Origin: Acidobacteriota bacterium
GTDB taxonomy: Bacteria; Acidobacteriota; Vicinamibacteria; Vicinamibacterales; CAVVIG01
Length of the DNA stretch: 57,881 bases
Assembly: GCA_003222535.1 (NCBI GenBank)
Contig: QHWJ01000334.1
Span: forward strand, 1 to 57,881
Reading direction: 5' to 3'
Shown: positions 1 through 8,526 of the stretch, in pieces
Position numbering within the stretch: position 1 is the first letter of the stretch
Layout: every line of letters begins with the position of its first letter
Notes under the pieces: model-generated
Databases searched by the model: none
Told to the model about the DNA's origin: nothing
The model's input: only the letters and a program-made list of their open reading frames with translations
Translations under genes and position numbers: made by a program

Positions 1-161
1 GTGACGTGCGCCAGCTCCAGCATCGCCTCGACCACGTTCTGAGGCGTCGGGACGTACCTGACATCCGGCGGCCTGAGGCGCGTGATTTGCCCCGCGGTTG
101 ACGCCGCGACGAGCACGGCCATGGCGAGCAGAGTGGCGACGGCGGGGAATCGAAGCCGCAC
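1..161 (-). CDS. Exported class I SAM-dependent methyltransferase, N-terminal part only
   Basis: The 5' end of a gene that runs off the left edge of the window. Translation from a GTG at 161 gives an Arg-rich start, a hydrophobic stretch (VATLLAMAVLVAAST) typical of a signal peptide, and then PDVRYVPTPQNVVEAMLELA. The segment YVPTPxxVVxxMLELA is the usual opening of exported bacterial methyltransferases that precedes the SAM-binding fold. Its start lies two bases upstream of the stop of the preceding gene (163-510), so the two are probably translated together. The catalytic fold itself is outside the window, so the substrate cannot be judged. The family call rests on this short motif only. 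Confidence 0.55.
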   Translation of the reverse strand, partial: MRLRFPAVATLLAMAVLVAASTAGQITRLRPPDVRYVPTPQNVVEAMLELAHV

Positions 162-162
162 G

Positions 163-510
163 TCAACCTCGAGGCTTGGCCTCTTCAACCATGCGTTTGA
201 TTTTGTCGATGTTGTCGTTGCGCACGGGGCACGTGCTGTCGGTTGCGACACACTGCGCCAGCGTCATGCCGCACGTGCAGGTGCAGCGCGCACGATTCGC
301 CGCTTCGAGCGCGTTGTTCTTCTCCTTCGCGCTGAGCATCGAGAAATCCACGACCACGATATCGCGATCGGTGTACGCGATGCCCGACATCTGGGACACG
401 CCGTACACCACCAGCGCGACCGCGCCGGCCGTCACGATCCATTTGACAGGCCTGGGCAGTCGCGCCGTTCTCCTGCGGTCCTGCTTGTTACGAGGGGCTC
501 TCTTTACCAA
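163..510 (-). CDS. Small membrane-anchored Cys-rich protein, function unknown
   Basis: 115 residues. A basic N-terminus is followed by one membrane helix (about residues 23-45, WIVTAGAVALVVYGVSQMSG). The soluble part carries a Cys cluster, CTCTCGMTLAQCVATDSTC, which could bind a metal or form disulfides. The remaining C-terminus is charged and probably helical. I do not recognise the family. The best start is a TTG inside a CACCAATT/CACCAACT repeat; an in-frame stop lies just upstream, so the repeat supplies the start codon. It sits upstream of and practically overlaps the exported methyltransferase gene, and may share a function with it. Confidence is moderate for the gene and nil for its role. 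Confidence 0.6.
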   Translation of the reverse strand: MVKRAPRNKQDRRRTARLPRPVKWIVTAGAVALVVYGVSQMSGIAYTDRDIVVVDFSMLSAKEKNNALEAANRARCTCTCGMTLAQCVATDSTCPVRNDNIDKIKRMVEEAKPRG

Positions 511-538
511 TTCACCAACTCACCAATTCACCAACTAA
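503..538. repeat. Degenerate 8-bp tandem repeat between genes
   Basis: About four copies of an 8-bp word (CACCAATT/CACCAACT) fill the gap between the M28 peptidase stop and the downstream small membrane protein. The last copy provides the TTG start of that protein. It belongs to the short word-like repeats seen throughout the window. Confidence 0.75.
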
Positions 539-2133
539 TGTGATTCTCCCCTGGCAAACCGCTTGAAAAAGCTCGAGTCGTTCCACTTCGGCCGATCCGC
601 GCGGTTGGCGATGCGGACCGCCAGATCTCTCACGATCTCGACGTACTTCGCAGCCGCCGACCGATCGATCGGCTGATTCAGATCGTCGGACGGCGCATGA
701 TAGCGCTCGGCGATCCACTTCGCCGCGATGGCGGCTTCCGGCGTGTGCTCCTCGTACCCGACCTTCATCGCCAGCGCCGGGATGCCGAGCTTGATGAAGC
801 TGTACTGATCGCTCCGCACGAACCGGTTGCGCTGCGGCTCGGGATCGGCCTGAACAGCGACGCCGGCCGCCTTCGCCGTCTCGCGCGCGTCCCTGCCGAG
901 ATCGGATTCGTCCAGGCCCAGCACCATCAGCAGCCTCAGCGGGAACAGCGGCAGGAACATGTCGGTGTTGACGTTCGCGACGATGCGTGCGCGCGGGACG
1001 GTTGGATGCGCCGCGAAATAGCTGGATCCGAGCAGCCCCTTTTCCTCGCCGGTGACGGCGACGAACAGAATCGAGCGCGCCAGCCTGGCGCCCGATTCGC
1101 CGAGCGAGGCGGCGACCTCGAGGACCGCCGCGACGCCCGACGCGTTGTCCATCGCGCCGTTGTACAGCGAGTCGCCGTTGACGGCGCCGCCGATGCCGAG
1201 ATGATCCAGGTGCGCCGACAGGACGACGTACTCGTCGCGCAGCTTCGGATCGGCGCCGCGGAGGATACCCGCGACGTTCTGGGATTCGACGTTCGAGCGA
1301 TCGACCTTCGTGGTGGCGCTCAGGCGCGCGGGTAGCGCGAAGCCCGGCACCGGCTTGCCGGCGTCCACGAGCGCGAGCATCTCCGCGAAGGTGTGGCCCG
1401 ATCCGGCGAACAGTTTGTCCGCGCGGGCGGGATTCATCGTCACCGACAGCTTCTGCCCGGGCGCTTCGTCCAGCGACGCGTCGGCCAGCGACATCGACGG
1501 CTGCAGCCGCGCCAGCGTCGAGCGCGCCCACGGGATGTCCATGCTCTTCGGGTTGGCGATGCTGATGGTGCCGACCGCGCCGGCCGACTGGTACATCTTC
1601 CAGCGCTCGCCGGCGGATCCGAAATGCGCCTGCAGCGGGCCCGGCAGCGATCGCGGCGTCGACGCGATGTACACGGCGATGGCGTCTTTGAGACTCACGC
1701 CGGCGAAGTCGTTGATGCCGCGCTCGGGGATGTTCAGCCCGTAGCCGACGAACACGAGCGGCGCTTCCACCGTCGGCGCCGGATCGACGCGCAGGCTGAT
1801 GGTCGCGTCGTCGCCGAGCGTCAGCGGTTCGGTCTTGCCGTCGCGCACCAGTGCGAGGCTCGACTGCGCTTCGACGATGCGGCGCGACCTGAACGGCACG
1901 GGCTGGATGTAGCCGTCCACGCCGGCCGGCGCGAGCCCCGATTTCTTGAACTGGGCGGCCACGTACTCCGCAGCACGCTTGTGGCCGGGGCTGCCGGTGT
2001 TGCGCCCCTCCATGCCATCGTTGGCGAGCGCTTCGATGTGGGCAAACCATCGTCGGGCCGTCTTGTCGTCGGCGCGCAGCCCGATCGTGCCGGCGGCCAT
2101 CGCAACAACCGCGATCGTGAGCGTTCGGCGCAT
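535..2133 (-). CDS. Exported M28 family zinc aminopeptidase
   Basis: 532 residues starting at an ATG preceded by a good GGAGG site (reads AATCGGAGGTCACGATTC before the ATG on the minus strand). Signal peptide MRRTLTIAVVAMAAGTIGLRA. A protease-associated-like domain precedes the peptidase domain. The di-zinc ligands of M28 are visible: SAHLDHLG (His, Asp), YNGAMDNASG (Asp), VTGEEKGLLG (catalytic and ligand Glu pair), NVNTDMF (Asp) and a late His in RYHAPSDD. These indicate a periplasmic or secreted peptidase that removes N-terminal residues. Reading further upstream gives an Arg-rich sequence overlapping the divergent promoter, so the later start is preferred. Confidence 0.92.
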   Translation of the reverse strand: MRRTLTIAVVAMAAGTIGLRADDKTARRWFAHIEALANDGMEGRNTGSPGHKRAAEYVAAQFKKSGLAPAGVDGYIQPVPFRSRRIVEAQSSLALVRDGKTEPLTLGDDATISLRVDPAPTVEAPLVFVGYGLNIPERGINDFAGVSLKDAIAVYIASTPRSLPGPLQAHFGSAGERWKMYQSAGAVGTISIANPKSMDIPWARSTLARLQPSMSLADASLDEAPGQKLSVTMNPARADKLFAGSGHTFAEMLALVDAGKPVPGFALPARLSATTKVDRSNVESQNVAGILRGADPKLRDEYVVLSAHLDHLGIGGAVNGDSLYNGAMDNASGVAAVLEVAASLGESGARLARSILFVAVTGEEKGLLGSSYFAAHPTVPRARIVANVNTDMFLPLFPLRLLMVLGLDESDLGRDARETAKAAGVAVQADPEPQRNRFVRSDQYSFIKLGIPALAMKVGYEEHTPEAAIAAKWIAERYHAPSDDLNQPIDRSAAAKYVEIVRDLAVRIANRADRPKWNDSSFFKRFARGESH

Positions 2134-2220
2134 GAATCGTGACCTCCGATTATGCAAGGGGACGTGAAATGGTCGCCCTGCGTACGCGGATATAGAATAC
2201 GCGCTTCGGAGGTGGATCCG
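2134..2220. promoter_or_regulatory. Divergent intergenic region with candidate promoter
   Basis: Short region between the M28 peptidase (minus) and the broken M48-like gene (plus). On the plus strand a TATAGAAT-like -10 box lies about 30 bp before the ATG at 2221, which has an AGGTGG ribosome site. No clear -35 box or operator was found. The promoter call is by eye only. Confidence 0.3.
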
Positions 2221-2564
2221 ATGCTGCTGTCGCTGGTATTCGCGGTGATGGTCGGGGGCGGTCCCCTGGTCCCGGCCACGGGCGTGCCAGTCGACGTGCA
2301 GACGACAGCCGGGACGACCGATGAAAACGCGCCGGTCGCCGTGCCGCCGGCCGGCGAGAAGGCGATGTCGTATTACCGGAGCGGCAACGTGCTCTGGGTG
2401 ATCGACATCGTGTGGTCGATGGCGATGCTCGTTCTGATCCTCGCCACCGGCTTTTCGGCGACGCTCCGCGACTGGTCGCAACGTGTCGGCCGGCGCTCGT
2501 CAACGACTATCACCCGTGGCACGACGGCGGGGCGCTCACGTACGCGGACCGGTTCAAGAAGTGA
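2221..2564 (+). pseudogene. M48-like membrane peptidase reduced to its two ends
   Basis: The reading frame from the ATG gives a signal-like hydrophobic start, then EKAMSYYRSGNVLWVIDIVW and a second membrane helix ending GFSATLRDWSQRVGR. This resembles the N-terminus of Ste24-type M48 peptidases of this phylum. The frame then turns to Arg-rich nonsense. In another frame the sequence resumes as ALVNDYHPWHDGGALTYADR-FKK followed by a stop, which looks like a C-terminal tail of the kind found in the same family (inference). The HExxH active-site region is absent. The simplest reading is a large out-of-frame internal deletion near 2490. Loss of function seems certain; the family assignment is moderate. 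Confidence 0.45.
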
Positions 2565-2576
2565 GGATCGACGCAG

Positions 2577-2640
2577 GAAAGAGGTGCGAGGTGCGACCTA
2601 TGAGGTGCGAGATGCGGCGTGCGAGGCGCGACGTGCGAGC
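2577..2640. repeat. Degenerate GAGGTGCGA repeat at the S9 peptidase start
   Basis: Repeated words of the type GAGGTGCGA, GATGCGGCGTGCGA and GACGTGCGA. The repeat contains the candidate ATG starts (2600 and 2612) and may serve as the ribosome-binding region. It encodes the Arg-rich N-terminus of the S9 peptidase. Confidence 0.6.
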
Positions 2641-4747
2641 TCGTGTCGGTTGTGTGATTGCATGCGCGGTGTCTCTCGTCGCCCGCGGCGCCGCCGGTCA
2701 GGCTGGGCTTCAGAGCAGCGACCTCTTGAAGCTGCGATCGGTGTCGGCGGTCCAGGTGTCGCCGGATGCCACGCGTGTCGCCTACGTCGTCGACAACAAC
2801 GACGGCGCCGGACGGCCGTACGGCCAGCTCTGGGTGATGACGCTGGCGGACGGGAAGACGGTGCGCTTCGGCGGCGACAAGGAGTCGTCGGGCGGTCCGG
2901 AGTGGTCGCCCGACGGACAGTCGATCGCGTATCACGGCCGCGCCGGCGACAAAGCCGGGCTCGTCGTCGCGCGGCCCGATGGAACCGGCGTGCGATTCCT
3001 GGCGGAGACGTCCGGCACCAACAGTCCGCTGCCGACGACGGGGAAGTCGGTTGCGTGGTCGCCTGACGGCAGGCGCATCGCGTTCATCTCCGCGGTGCCG
3101 GGACCGGAAACCGCGGACGCGACCGGCGATCCGATCGTCATCACCCGGTATTTGTACAAACCGGACGCCGCCGAGGGCATGACGCGATTCAACGACAACC
3201 GCCGCCTGCACATTTTCGTCGCCGACCTCGCGTCGGGCCGCGTCGAGCAGCTCACCGACGGCGCGCACTACGAGCACTCGATCGACTGGTCGCCGAGCGG
3301 CGAGGAGATCGCGTTCATCTCGAATCGCGAGCCGAACGAAGATCAGTTTTTCAATTACGACCTGTTCACGCTGAAGCTGGCCGACAAATCCATCCGGCGC
3401 TTGACGTCAACGGAGAACGCCGAATATCGCCCGCGATGGTCGCCGGACGGCAAGACGATCGCCTACCAGGCGACCAGGCGCGGCCTCACCGATCTCGAGA
3501 CGACAATGGAGGACACGCACGTCTGGGCCATTAACGCGGACGGGACGAACCGCCGCGAGCTCGGGCGTGGGATCGACAACCGGCAGGGCGCGCCGGAGTG
3601 GACCTCGAACGGCGCGGCGGTGCTGTTCACGGTTCAGGAGCGGGGCAACACCCGTCTCTACCGTCTGCCCCTCTCGTGTGGGGCCGAGGCCCCCGGGCGC
3701 CGTAGCCTTGGCGAAGGCGGCTGCCCGGCGGAGCGGATCGTCGGAGACACGGGCACGGTCGGTTCGTTTTCGATTTCCAAGACCGTCCTTGCGTACACGC
3801 TGTCGACGCCGTCGGATCAGGCGGAGCTTTACGTCGCCGGCCGCAGGCTGACCGATCTCAACGCGGCGGTGCTGAGCGGGAAACGGATCGCCGACGTCGA
3901 AGCGTTCACCTTCGTGTCGAACGACAACAAGTTCGAGGTCGAGGCGTTCCTCACGAAGCCGCTCGGTCTGCCCTCAGGCGTTCCCACCTCTGACGTTCCA
4001 CACTCCGGCCTGTCACTCTCTGACGAGGCGTCCGGCTTCAGCCGGACCAGGTACCCGCTCATCGTCAACATCCACGGCGGGCCGCACGGGCAGCAGGGGC
4101 CGGCGTTCAACTTCAGGAACCAGGTCTACGCCGCGCGCGGGTGGGCGACGCTGATGGTGAACTACCGCGGATCGACCGGCTACGGACAGGCGTTTGCCGA
4201 CGCCGTGTTCGCGGACCAGAACGGCAACGAAGCGCAGGACGTGCTCTACGGCCTCAGCGCCGCGATGCGGCGATATCTGTGGATCGACCGCGATCGGCTC
4301 GGGGTCGAGGGCACGAGCTACGGAGGCCAGCTGAGCGCCTGGCTGATCACCCAGACGAACGTGTTCAAGGCGGCGATTCCCACCGCCGCGATCATCAACA
4401 TGATCAGCTACAACTACATGACGTACTACAACCAGTACGAGCAGATGGAGTGGGGCGTCTTCCCGCATCAGGGCACGCTGATGGACACCCTGCTGCAGCG
4501 GTCGGCCATCCGGCACGTCGCCAACGCGCACACGCCGACGCTGCTGATGCACGGCGAGAACGACAACGACGTGCCGATCGCGGAGGCGGAGCAGTTCTAC
4601 ATCGGGCTGCGCGACGTGGGGACCGAAGCCGTGATGGTCCGCTATCCGCGCGAGGGACACGGCATCCGCGAATCGAAGCACGTCGTCGATAGCATCGATC
4701 GGAGCATCCGGTGGTATGAGAAGCACTTTCATGGGGTGAAGGAGTGA
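2600..4747 (+). CDS. Exported S9 family (prolyl oligopeptidase type) peptidase
   Basis: 715 residues: signal peptide (VGCVIACAVSLVARGAAGQ), an N-terminal beta-propeller with several WSPDGxxIAF-type blades, then the alpha/beta hydrolase domain. The catalytic triad is visible as GTSYGG (Ser), GENDNDVP (Asp) and EGHGIRE (His); the oxyanion region is VNIHGGPHGQ. It should cleave peptides in the periplasm. Two segments look foreign to the family. CGAEAPGRRSLGEGGCPAE lies near 3680-3735. A low-complexity stretch lies just before YPLIVNIHGG near 3969-4053, and its DNA contains the palindrome GTCCGGCTTCAGCCGGAC. Both are in frame, so the protein should still be made. The start could be 2600 or 2612. 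Confidence 0.9.
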   Translation: MRCEMRRARRDVRARVGCVIACAVSLVARGAAGQAGLQSSDLLKLRSVSAVQVSPDATRVAYVVDNNDGAGRPYGQLWVMTLADGKTVRFGGDKESSGGPEWSPDGQSIAYHGRAGDKAGLVVARPDGTGVRFLAETSGTNSPLPTTGKSVAWSPDGRRIAFISAVPGPETADATGDPIVITRYLYKPDAAEGMTRFNDNRRLHIFVADLASGRVEQLTDGAHYEHSIDWSPSGEEIAFISNREPNEDQFFNYDLFTLKLADKSIRRLTSTENAEYRPRWSPDGKTIAYQATRRGLTDLETTMEDTHVWAINADGTNRRELGRGIDNRQGAPEWTSNGAAVLFTVQERGNTRLYRLPLSCGAEAPGRRSLGEGGCPAERIVGDTGTVGSFSISKTVLAYTLSTPSDQAELYVAGRRLTDLNAAVLSGKRIADVEAFTFVSNDNKFEVEAFLTKPLGLPSGVPTSDVPHSGLSLSDEASGFSRTRYPLIVNIHGGPHGQQGPAFNFRNQVYAARGWATLMVNYRGSTGYGQAFADAVFADQNGNEAQDVLYGLSAAMRRYLWIDRDRLGVEGTSYGGQLSAWLITQTNVFKAAIPTAAIINMISYNYMTYYNQYEQMEWGVFPHQGTLMDTLLQRSAIRHVANAHTPTLLMHGENDNDVPIAEAEQFYIGLRDVGTEAVMVRYPREGHGIRESKHVVDSIDRSIRWYEKHFHGVKE

Positions 4748-4913
4748 TGGTAATGCCTTCGCCTCGGGCCGCGCGGTTGATGCAAGTGTCAGTGGCCTGC
4801 AGTCGCCGCCACGACTCTGTTTCCGGCGACCGCCGGGGTCGCCACGGAAGAGTGCGTCTATCCAAGGTACTTGGCCAAGGCTAAGGGACGCTAGACTGGA
4901 CCCGGAGGCCGCC

Positions 4914-5156
4914 ATGAAGGTCAACATGCTGGAAGCGAAGAGCCAGCTCTCTCGGCTGGTGAAGGAGGCGCTCGGGGGCGAGGACGTTGTCATCGCCAGC
5001 AACGGAAAACCCATGGTCAGGCTGGTGCCGGTCGGCAGTACGGGCCGTCTTCGTGGTTGGGGCAAGCTGAAGAGGCTCGCAGCCGGCGTGGATCGGGCGT
5101 TCACGCCGGAGGTCGACGCGGATGTCGCCCGGAGTCTCGAAGATGAACCTGTCTGA
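4914..5156 (+). CDS. Phd/YefM-type antitoxin, orphaned
   Basis: 80 residues. MKVNMLEAKSQLSRLVKEAL, then VVIASNGKPMVRLVPV, is the classic Phd/VapB-associated antitoxin fold: an N-terminal DNA-binding part and a C-terminal toxin-wrapping tail. A GGAGG-like site precedes the ATG. Such genes repress their own promoter with the toxin as co-repressor. The adjacent toxin gene is reduced to 48 codons (see next entry), so this antitoxin has no intact local partner; it could act on a homologous toxin elsewhere or simply be decaying. The region 4748-4913 upstream holds no gene that I can see. Confidence 0.85.
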   Translation: MKVNMLEAKSQLSRLVKEALGGEDVVIASNGKPMVRLVPVGSTGRLRGWGKLKRLAAGVDRAFTPEVDADVARSLEDEPV

Positions 5157-5289
5157 GGCTCACCGCGATCCCTTCGACCGATTGCTGCTCAGCGTGGCCG
5201 AAGCCGAGCATCTAATCCTCGTGACCGCCGACACGGCGCTGATCGCGCTCGCGCGGAAGGAGCCTCGTCTGCCCCTGAGGAGCGCTTGA
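5143..5289 (+). pseudogene. VapC/PIN toxin with internal deletion
   Basis: The frame starts at an ATG overlapping the antitoxin stop, as expected for a Phd-VapC pair. It reads MNL and then jumps to SEAHRDPFDRLLLSVAEAEH, LILVTADTALIAL and a stop. The second part is the C-terminal third of a PIN domain, including the Asp-containing HRDPFDR and VTAD motifs. About 80 residues, with the first catalytic Asp and the central Glu, are missing. The remnant keeps start and stop, so a single internal deletion explains it. It cannot be an active ribonuclease. Confidence 0.7.
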
Positions 5290-5308
5290 AATCGCGACGT
5301 TCAAGGCG

Positions 5309-5452
5309 ATGGCGCACTCGTCGGCCGCCCCTCGTGGCAAATCGATCGTCCGGCATATCCGGGTGTTCGTCTCCTCGCCCAAGGACGTGGCCGAGGAGCG
5401 CACGCGTGGGCGGCAGGTCGTCGAGCAACATCACATCTGCTCGACTGTATAA
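5309..5452 (+). pseudogene. Truncated DUF4062-like N-terminal fragment
   Basis: 47 codons. After a short leader the product reads HIRVFVSSPKDVAEERTRGR, which matches the opening strand and helix of DUF4062/TIR-like domains found at the N-terminus of large NACHT, WD40 or TPR proteins. The frame runs into the convergent TraB gene and stops, so the rest of the protein is absent. It is probably the stub of a gene removed by deletion. Confidence 0.5.
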
Positions 5453-6441
5453 CCCCTGGCCTTGAGCATCTCGACGACGCCGTCGGGCCCGACGAGATGC
5501 GCCGCGCCGACCACGACGAGCGCGTGGCCCCGGCGGCTGAACAACGCTTCGATCTTGGGCAACCAGTTCTTGTTCCGATCGACGAGCAGACGCTGGTAAA
5601 GCAGCGGCTCCTGCTTGAGCTCCGAGAGCACGAGGCGCTCGACGTTCGGCACGTCACCGGTGCGCCACGCGTCGACGAGCTTCTTCGTGTTCGCCTGCTC
5701 GGTCTCGACGTCCTTCAGCGTTTCGGCCAGCAGATGATCCTGCTGCTCCATCGTCATGCCGTCGAAGCGCGCGATCTGGTACTCCGCGGTTTCCAGTCCC
5801 TGGACGCTTTTCCCATCGGTTTTCGCCTGGTCGTAGAAATGCTTGTCGATCCCGAGCTCCGGATCGAAGCCGGCTTTCTGCATCTCGAGGGCGGAGAGCA
5901 TCAGCGCCACGGCCCAGGGCTTCAGCATCTTGAACGGCCCGGCCGGCAGGCCGAGCGACGTGATGTGTTTGTTGAGCAGCGCGTAGGTCGCCGGCGAGAG
6001 CACCTTGTCGAGCGGCGTCGCCGAGGGCAGCATTCCCCGCGACAGCATCTGCAGCTGCGAGTCGGGGTTCAGCATCTCGGCAAGGTCGATCTCTTCGACG
6101 AGCAGGTCCGAGTCCTTGTAGGCCGACTCCAGCGCCGGGTTCAGCGGGTAGAAATCCTGCGACAGCAGATGGACGGAGCCGATGAGATACACGACGCCGC
6201 CCCTGCCCGTCGCCTTCCACGCAAACGTCTTTGCCTGCGCGGCCTGGGCCACCGCGAGCGCCGTGAGCAGCAGCAGCACCACGGCGCCGGGCCGGAGCTT
6301 GGCTGCCGGCCTCGTGAGAATGGAGGGCGAGCCGTTGGTACGAGCCGGGGCCGCTCGGCTGAAGCCTTCGCGCTCCAGAGAGCTGAATGCCTCGCGCTCA
6401 AGCCGCGGGGTTTCGAACGGCCGTCGCCGCGTCATTCTCAT
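5431..6441 (-). CDS. TraB/GumN family protein, exported
   Basis: 336 residues. A long N-terminal tail precedes the hydrophobic segment VVLLLLTALAVAQAAQA (residues about 50-66). The domain then begins KTFAWKATGRGGVVYLIGSVHLL with the two GxxH signature regions of the TraB/GumN family (YLIGSVH near the start, VVGAAHLVG near the end). Some members of the clan are metalloproteases; this one's substrate is unknown. The ATG overlaps the stop of the upstream FAD oxidase by 4 nt (ATGA), so it is translationally coupled. Residues 10-40 contain two LEREAFSS/LEREGFSR copies encoded by GAGCGCGAGGC-type words. This looks like a repeat inserted in front of the signal peptide. Confidence 0.82.
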   Translation of the reverse strand: MRMTRRRPFETPRLEREAFSSLEREGFSRAAPARTNGSPSILTRPAAKLRPGAVVLLLLTALAVAQAAQAKTFAWKATGRGGVVYLIGSVHLLSQDFYPLNPALESAYKDSDLLVEEIDLAEMLNPDSQLQMLSRGMLPSATPLDKVLSPATYALLNKHITSLGLPAGPFKMLKPWAVALMLSALEMQKAGFDPELGIDKHFYDQAKTDGKSVQGLETAEYQIARFDGMTMEQQDHLLAETLKDVETEQANTKKLVDAWRTGDVPNVERLVLSELKQEPLLYQRLLVDRNKNWLPKIEALFSRRGHALVVVGAAHLVGPDGVVEMLKARGYTVEQM

Positions 6442-7841
6442 GAATGGGCCTCGCTGATCATCTTCCCTGGGTTCATCCGATTGTCCGGGTCGAGCGCCCG
6501 CTTGATCGTGCGCATGACGTCGAGCGCCGGACCATGCTCCGCCTGGAGATACTTCATCTTGCCGGTGCCGACGCCGTGCTCGCCGCTGCACGTCCCCCCC
6601 ATTGCCAGCGCGCGAAGCACCATCCGCTCGTTCAGCCGGCCGGCTTCCTCGATCTCCGCGGTGCTCGATGGGTCGAGCACGTACATCAGGTGAAAGTTGC
6701 CGTCGCCCGCGTGGCCGACGAGGCAGATCGGAAACGGCGCGCCGGCGTGGTCCTTCCTGGTGTCGACGACGCACTCGGCGAGACGGGAAATCGGGACGCA
6801 GACGTCGGTGGTCCACGCACGGGCGCCGGGACGCAGCGCGACGGCCGCGTAGAACGCATCGTGCCGCGCCTGCCACAACCGCTCGCGATCCTCGAGCCGT
6901 GTCGCCCACTCGAAGCCGCGGCCGCCTCGCTCCGACGCCAGCGCCTGCACGGCGTCCACCTGGTCCGCCACGTGACGTTCGCTGTCGCTGTGGAATTCGA
7001 AGAACAGCGTCGGCGCGACGGGGTAGGTCGTCTTCGAATAGCGGTTGACGGCGTCGATCTGGGCTTCATCGAGCAGCTCGATGCGCGCGATCGGCACGCC
7101 GAGCTGAATCGTGGCGATGACCGTTTCGACCGCGCCCTGAATCGAATCGAACCCGCAGACGGCGGCCGACACCGCCTCGGGGAGCGGATGCAGCCGGAGC
7201 GCGATCTCGGTGATGACGCCGAGCGTGCCTTCCGAGCCGACGAAGAGGCGCGTCAGGTCGTAGCCGGCGGACGATTTGCGCGCGCGCGTGCCGGTCTTGA
7301 TCACCGTCCCATCGGCCAGGACGAGGGTGAGGCCGAGGACGTTCTCGCGCATCGTGCCGTATCGCACCGCGGTGGTGCCGGAGGCGCGCGTCGCCGCCAT
7401 GCCGCCGATCGTCGCATCGGCGCCCGGGTCGATCGGAAACATGAGGCCCGTGTTCTTCAGCGCCTTGTGCAGCTGCAGTCGCGTGACGCCGGCTTCGACC
7501 GTCGCGTCGAGATCGTCCACGCCGACGCGCACGATCCGGTTCATGCCACGCAGATCGATCGTGATGCCACCATGGATCGCGTTGACGTGGCCTTCGAGCG
7601 ACGTGCCGGCGCCGAACGGAACGACGGGCAGGTGAAATCGCGCGCTGATCTTCAGGATGTCGGCGACCTCGGCGGTGTCCCGCGGAAGACAGACCACATC
7701 GGGAGCCGCGGACGGGTGATACGACTCGCCGCGGCTGTGATGCTCGCGGATGGCCTGCGTGTCGTTCGCGCGCGGGCCGAGCCGCAGCTTGAGCGCGTGG
7801 ATCGCCTGCTCCACCGGGGACGTGGTGCCCGGGCTCGCCAT
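6438..7841 (-). CDS. FAD-linked oxidase, D-lactate dehydrogenase/glycolate oxidase GlcD-like
   Basis: 467 residues, full length. The N-terminal PCMH-type FAD domain shows VPFGAGTSLEGH, IDPGADATIGGMAATRASGT and FVGSEGTLGVITE, all FAD/pyrophosphate-binding signatures. The C-terminal cap contains GHAGDGNFH and CSGEHGVGTGK, which line the active site. Enzymes of this family oxidise D-lactate, glycolate or other 2-hydroxy acids and pass electrons to the quinone or cytochrome pool. It lies two bases downstream of the cysteine dioxygenase-like gene and overlaps TraB, forming a three-gene run. Confidence 0.9.
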   Translation of the reverse strand: MASPGTTSPVEQAIHALKLRLGPRANDTQAIREHHSRGESYHPSAAPDVVCLPRDTAEVADILKISARFHLPVVPFGAGTSLEGHVNAIHGGITIDLRGMNRIVRVGVDDLDATVEAGVTRLQLHKALKNTGLMFPIDPGADATIGGMAATRASGTTAVRYGTMRENVLGLTLVLADGTVIKTGTRARKSSAGYDLTRLFVGSEGTLGVITEIALRLHPLPEAVSAAVCGFDSIQGAVETVIATIQLGVPIARIELLDEAQIDAVNRYSKTTYPVAPTLFFEFHSDSERHVADQVDAVQALASERGGRGFEWATRLEDRERLWQARHDAFYAAVALRPGARAWTTDVCVPISRLAECVVDTRKDHAGAPFPICLVGHAGDGNFHLMYVLDPSSTAEIEEAGRLNERMVLRALAMGGTCSGEHGVGTGKMKYLQAEHGPALDVMRTIKRALDPDNRMNPGKMISEAHS

Positions 7842-7843
7842 CG

Positions 7844-8419
7844 CTATTCGTGGTAGCAGAGGGGACGCTCTTTGCGCACGTACCGGCCATCGGCGGCCGG
7901 TACGAACACGTGACAGGTCGTCATCTCGCCGCCGTACACGTGCAGCGTGATCGACGGCTCGTCGAGCGCGTTGGCGAGGACGTGATACTCGAACGGCGGG
8001 ATGAGGCAGCCGGCGGTTCCGACGGCCGCGTGCACGCAGCCCTTTTCCTCGAACCGGTAGGTGGCGGCCCGGGCGTCCGCTTCTCTTTCTTCCTGAACCA
8101 GGTCGTACTGCGTGACGTCCATCCGTCCTTCGACGACCCCTTCGACGCACCAGATGCCGGCGTGATCGTGGAGCGGCGTCGCCTGGCCCGGTCCCCACGT
8201 CATGACGACCGCCGTGTAGCCGAGGTCGTGGTTGCGGTGCAGCAGCCGGCGGGCGTAGCCCTCGGGCCGCACGCGACGGAACCGATCGGGCAGCGCAATC
8301 GTCCGGGCGCGGATGGCATCCTGCAGCTCCCGCTTCACCTGCAGCGTGATCGCCTCGGGATCCGGCATCTGGACGGCTTCGTCGATCCGGGCGATGAGCT
8401 GGGCCACGCCGTCGGACAT
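7844..8419 (-). CDS. Cysteine dioxygenase family cupin
   Basis: 191 residues. The cupin motif TPLHDHAGIWCVEGVVEGRM supplies two iron-binding His residues; the third is probably in GCVHAAVG. YHVLANALDEPSITLHVYGG completes the barrel. Cysteine dioxygenases oxidise cysteine, or a related thiol, to the sulfinic acid using Fe(II) and O2. Bacterial relatives also include 3-mercaptopropionate dioxygenases, so the exact thiol is open. It is the first gene of the run ending with TraB/GumN. Confidence 0.85.
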   Translation of the reverse strand: MSDGVAQLIARIDEAVQMPDPEAITLQVKRELQDAIRARTIALPDRFRRVRPEGYARRLLHRNHDLGYTAVVMTWGPGQATPLHDHAGIWCVEGVVEGRMDVTQYDLVQEEREADARAATYRFEEKGCVHAAVGTAGCLIPPFEYHVLANALDEPSITLHVYGGEMTTCHVFVPAADGRYVRKERPLCYHE

Positions 8420-8454
8420 CGGGATCCAGTATAGCCAGGAAGCCGGCAGAGGAC

Positions 8455-8515
8455 GGTCTTCACACCACTCCCGCGAAACGCACGAAATTCACGAACAAGA
8501 AAACTAGAAGGTGTG
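8455..8515. repeat. Word-like repeat between genes (ACGAA words)
   Basis: The short gap contains repeated words such as CGAAACGCACGAAATTCACGAA. Similar ACGAAGGCACGA words recur around 52200-52260 and 52610-52650. No terminator-like hairpin was found. Confidence 0.4.
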
Positions 8516-8526
8516 ATCGCCGCGTG

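Noticed and set aside
5309-5452. Complete small defence gene with a DUF4062 domain
   Set aside because: Only the first strand and helix are present before it runs into the convergent gene.
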